A stretch of DNA of 64,000 nt from Chloranthus sessilifolius (lineage: Eukaryota > Streptophyta > Magnoliopsida > Chloranthales > Chloranthaceae). Under the pieces are notes generated by a model, which was not told the DNA's origin, searched no databases, and saw only the letters and a list, made by a program, of their open reading frames with translations. The position numbers and the translations under genes were made by a program. The stretch covers positions 175,044,317 through 175,108,316 of the forward strand of contig CM037584.1 in assembly GCA_021018995.1 (NCBI GenBank). Direction: 5' to 3'. Shown piece after piece: positions 61,545 through 64,000 of the stretch (positions within the stretch are counted from its first letter, which is position 1; every line of letters begins with the position of its first letter).

Positions 61545-61617
61545 CTGTTCCTCCACTTTCATATGTTTTGAGAAAAGCTTTGCTGCACGGCATTCTCTCA
61601 TCAATGGCCGTAAACCT
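61545..61617 (-). CDS. CMSS1: CMSS1-like protein, exon GLRPLMRECRAAKLF
   Basis: 73 bases, acceptor GCGTCTAG|AGG, donor GAACAG|GTTATT. It completes the Arg codon split across the junction and reads GLRPLMRECRAAKLFSKHMK and VEEQ, the usual continuation after ALRSLELLR in this family. Only 182 bp separate it from the previous exon, one of the few short introns here. Confidence 0.85.
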
Positions 61618-61799
61618 CTAGACGCCAGCCATGAAATGTCAGCTTAGAGATTAAAAGATTTCCAAAAAATAATTCAGAAAATGGAACAAACTTATAGCAT
61701 TTTATGTCACATGGAACACACCTGCACATGTACTATATATTCAAAAACATATCATAAGAAGGCCCATTGATCCAAAAGAATATTAGAGGAAGGAAGAAC

Positions 61800-61995
61800 C
61801 TGAGAAGCTCTAATGATCTTAAGGCAGATGCACTGATAACAAGAAGTGCTGGACTCCCTGCATCGATCTTTCCCTTCACAAGATTCCCCTCATAAAGCAC
61901 TTTCTTCCATGACATTCCAAAAGTAGTCTTCATATGTTTGCTTAGATTCTCAGCATCTTGATCCACGAATTCAGAAAGCTTTACCATGCACGTCT
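61800..61995 (-). CDS. CMSS1: CMSS1-like pre-ribosome protein, first visible exon
   Basis: Reads TCMVKLSEFVDQD, then NLSKHMKTTFGMSWKKVL, GKIDAGSP and ALLVISASALRSLELLR. This matches the CMSS1/Cms1 family, a 90S pre-ribosome (U3-containing) subunit acting in the nucleolus on small-subunit rRNA processing. The fold resembles the first RecA-like domain of DEAD-box helicases. The exon ends CTTCTCAG|GTTCTT two bases into a codon. The start is uncertain: TGTGCAG|AGACG (exon begins 61,995) fits the family sequence best, but TTTATGCTTTAG|GAAGC (begins 62,038) is also open and in frame. N-terminal exons with the usual lysine-rich region must lie to the right of the window. Five visible exons give 185 codons plus stop, all in phase. 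Confidence 0.82.
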
Positions 61996-62053
61996 CTGCA
62001 CATATCCGAAAGCCGCCATACAGATATCTGAATGCTTCCTAAAGCATAAATGG

Positions 62054-62250
62054 GTACTAAAAAAAGGCCATTATCCAGTAGTGGTCCCATAATTATGGAG
62101 TGCTGGGAGAGATGGACGGGATACAGACCTAACCTTCAGATTTTTACGCACAAAGTGGCTGCTCTCAGGACTCGAAATCACGTTTTCACACTTGACAGCC
62201 CAAGCCTTTTACCAATTACCATTGCACTAAGCAATGTCCCTTGGGCATTA
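62054..62250 (-). mobile_element. Au-type SINE next to a CMSS1 exon
   Basis: On the minus strand: an A-box-like TTAGTGCAATGGTAA, a B-box-like GATTTCGAGTCCTGAGAGC, then CTTTGTGCGTAAAAATCTGA, GGTTAGGTCTGTATCCC, a decayed GACC..CACT stretch and a terminal TGGCCTTTTTTTAG. This order and the T-run end are those of plant Au SINEs. It lies just upstream, in gene sense, of the first visible CMSS1 exon. Confidence 0.8.
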
Positions 62251-62698
62251 AAAAAAACCCAAATAAGAGTTGTAGATATTAGCATGTTGTTCACTATAGT
62301 TCATTGAAGAAATGATGAGTATTTTCCGCAGCAGGGAATGGATCACTCTCTCCTTCAACAATAAAAATTTAGTTTTTTATGATGTATGACAATTACATCT
62401 TAAACTTCCTAGATCAAATAGTTCTAACCCTCTGATGAACATGTTTTTTTGGCTGAGTGCTCATCATATGATGTTTAGCCACTTGGATTGAGCCAAAATC
62501 ATATGATGTTTATTGAACCAAAAAGTGGGACCAAGACCAGTCTTTCGTCAAACTTCAACTACCTATAGAGCACCATCCAACTACGCTATCTGCTATATGA
62601 GAACTAGCCTTTCTAAGGCTCGAACTGTGTGCCTGAAGTTTTAGCATGTATTCCAATCATGGTTCATAATGACATATTTACCGTCCAGTACATACAGG
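62251..62698. other. CMSS1 upstream intron, no feature recognised
   Basis: AT-rich, no exon seen. The word ATCATATGATGTTTA occurs twice within 60 bp (about 62,465-62,525). Confidence 0.4.
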
Positions 62699-62903
62699 CA
62701 TGGATCAAAATTTCGGCCGATACCGATACGTATCGGTATTGGTATCGGACGATACATTGAATGTATCGGACGATACATTCAATGTATCGAACGATACATT
62801 CAATGTATCGTCCGATGCCAACCGGTACCGATATGTATCGTCCGATACGTATCGTTTTGGAGCTCGGACGATACGTATCGATAACCCGATATTTTGACCC
62901 ATG
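62699..62903. mobile_element. hAT-like MITE copy 5
   Basis: 205 bp, CATGGATCAAAATTTCGG ... GATATTTTGACCCATG, perfect 8-bp duplication catacagg (62,691-62,698 and 62,904-62,911). Three consecutive GATACATTSAATGTATC palindromes in the middle, flanked by GATACGTATCG words. Confidence 0.88.
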
Positions 62904-63239
62904 CATACAGGTATCGGCCAAGCCCCAGGAACTATATGCCCATATGAGCATAACGGATATACACCAGGCCGGAATATAGCTTATTTTACCTTAGAATTTA
63001 GCAATATAGTAGATTTTTCCCGTATTTACAAAGATTTTGGTTTTGGTAAGCATCCCTGTAGTTTCAAGAAGAGAGGAGGGGGGTTAGCGGATTCTAAGGT
63101 GTTTAAGCTTTTCCCCGCATATACCTGAAATTTCTAGATGTACAAAGATTTTATATATTTTATGGTATATAATTTCTATGACTAAAAATTCGAAATACCA
63201 GAAAACCTCGATTTTTCTAGATATCCTGATTTTTTTGGA

Positions 63240-63460
63240 ATCGTGGTAATTAAATACTATAAATTATGGAAATCCCCGGTATGTCTAGAATCACCATATT
63301 AGATATACTACATATAATTCAATGCGTATAGTAATCACTAGTATATCTCTAGATATACTGGTGAGTTAAAGGATTATCACAATTAAATAACATAAATTAT
63401 GGAAATCACTGGTATATGTAGAAATCATATAAGATATGCCAGAGATAATTCGATACCGAA
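63240..63460. repeat. Two-unit tandem duplication, period about 140 bp
   Basis: AATTAAATACTATAAATTATGG at 63,247 recurs in diverged form near 63,383, each followed by AAATC, GGTAT and TAGA words and GATATRC...ATAATTC. An old local duplication in AT-rich sequence; no function visible. Confidence 0.55.
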
Positions 63461-63672
63461 GATTTTTTCTATAGTTTTTCTATATTAAGTACAGTACAGA
63501 ATTTTCCAGGTGACTGAATTACAGTGATTTCTTACTTTTTTTGAAAATCTGAAATTACAGGTATGTACCAGAAAATACAGGCCCCTATTTCTGGTATAAA
63601 CAAGTACTGGAGCGAACATTTTAAATTTTCTGTCCAATGCTAAGCAGTTAATGTTTGCGCCTGACGACCTAC

Positions 63673-63901
63673 CATGGTTCAAAATCTCGCCAGAAAACGG
63701 TACGTACCAATCAATACGTACCAGTTTCAGAGGTCACCGGTATGATACATTGAATGTATCGTACCGGTGCATTACATATATATTAGCAATGTATCGGACG
63801 AAACATACCAATGTATCGTCTGGAACCAGTACGTACCGGAAGATACGTACTGGTTTTGGAGCTCGATGATACGTACCGGAAAACCAGTATTTAAAACCAT
63901 G
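63673..63901. mobile_element. hAT-like MITE copy 6
   Basis: 229 bp, CATGGTTCAAAATCTCG ... TATTTAAAACCATG, more diverged ends, perfect 8-bp duplication cgacctac (63,665-63,672 and 63,902-63,909). The interior uses GTACGTACC / GATACGTACC words in place of GATACGTATCG, so it represents a subfamily close to copy 4. Confidence 0.82.
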
Positions 63902-64000
63902 CGACCTACACCTCATTAAACCAAAACTAAAACATTTGAACCCGTGCATGCCCCAATTATTAATTGAGCACAAAATTTCCAGCCACGCCCAGCCCATTGA

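Noticed and set aside
62054-62250. An 85-codon plus-strand frame reading MGTKKRPLSSSG
   Set aside because: It is the antisense of the Au-type SINE.
62669-62979. Open frames translating to repeats such as RYIECIGRYIQCI over the MITE copies
   Set aside because: They arise from palindromic GATAC repeats, occur on both strands at once and change between copies. They are not proteins.

Overview
This window looks like nuclear DNA from a flowering plant with a transposon-rich genome. The evidence is an AT-rich background, GT-AG introns of up to 23.5 kb, a plastid-type transit peptide, nested Ty1-copia and Ty3-gypsy elements, plant L1 and RTE LINEs, Au-like SINEs and several MITE families. A woody, perhaps early-diverging angiosperm would fit, but the sequence does not settle the species.

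Two host genes lie in tandem on the minus strand. The first (about 35,033 down to 1,241) encodes a predicted plastid protein of the DUF2358 family. Four exons are visible (34,916-35,033; 11,162-11,388; 4,327-4,407; 1,241-1,594). They join in perfect phase through GT-AG junctions and give 260 codons without a stop. The second (from beyond 61,995 down to 39,309) encodes a CMSS1/Cms1-type 90S pre-ribosome protein. Its last five coding exons are 61,800-61,995, 61,545-61,617, 60,339-60,388, 40,474-40,587 and 39,309-39,435. They also join in phase. Its N-terminal exons lie beyond the right edge.

Most of the remaining DNA is transposon sequence inside introns. DUF2358 intron 3 and the region downstream hold an RTE LINE piece with a nested MITE and a short LTR-like remnant. 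Intron 2 (6.75 kb) holds a SINE, a MITE, a broken gypsy element and RTE LINE tails. Intron 1 (23.5 kb) holds a short gypsy element (12,041-15,824) and an old plus-strand copia element. That copia was later entered by a 6.8-kb gypsy (17,523-24,288), a 6.9-kb copia (24,675-31,547) and a gypsy-type solo LTR (33,395-34,063). CMSS1's 19.75-kb intron holds at least four L1-type LINE copies, all in the sense of the host gene, with one nested inside another, plus hAT-like and Mutator-like MITEs. Between the two genes lie a GGGTCGGG-rich repeat, a CpG-rich minisatellite block (36.6-38.3 kb) and AT microsatellites.

The most notable items are: (1) a six-copy palindromic MITE family, every copy flanked by an 8-bp target duplication, with one filled/empty site pair visible between the two LTRs of one copia element; (2) related gypsy LTRs that carry different short-palindrome clusters at the same distance upstream of the TATA box; (3) two gypsy copies sharing a gag-plus-integrase-tail layout; (4) a SINE whose T-rich end lies next to a possible CMSS1 splice acceptor. 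No rRNA, tRNA gene, CRISPR array or bacterial-type operon is present.
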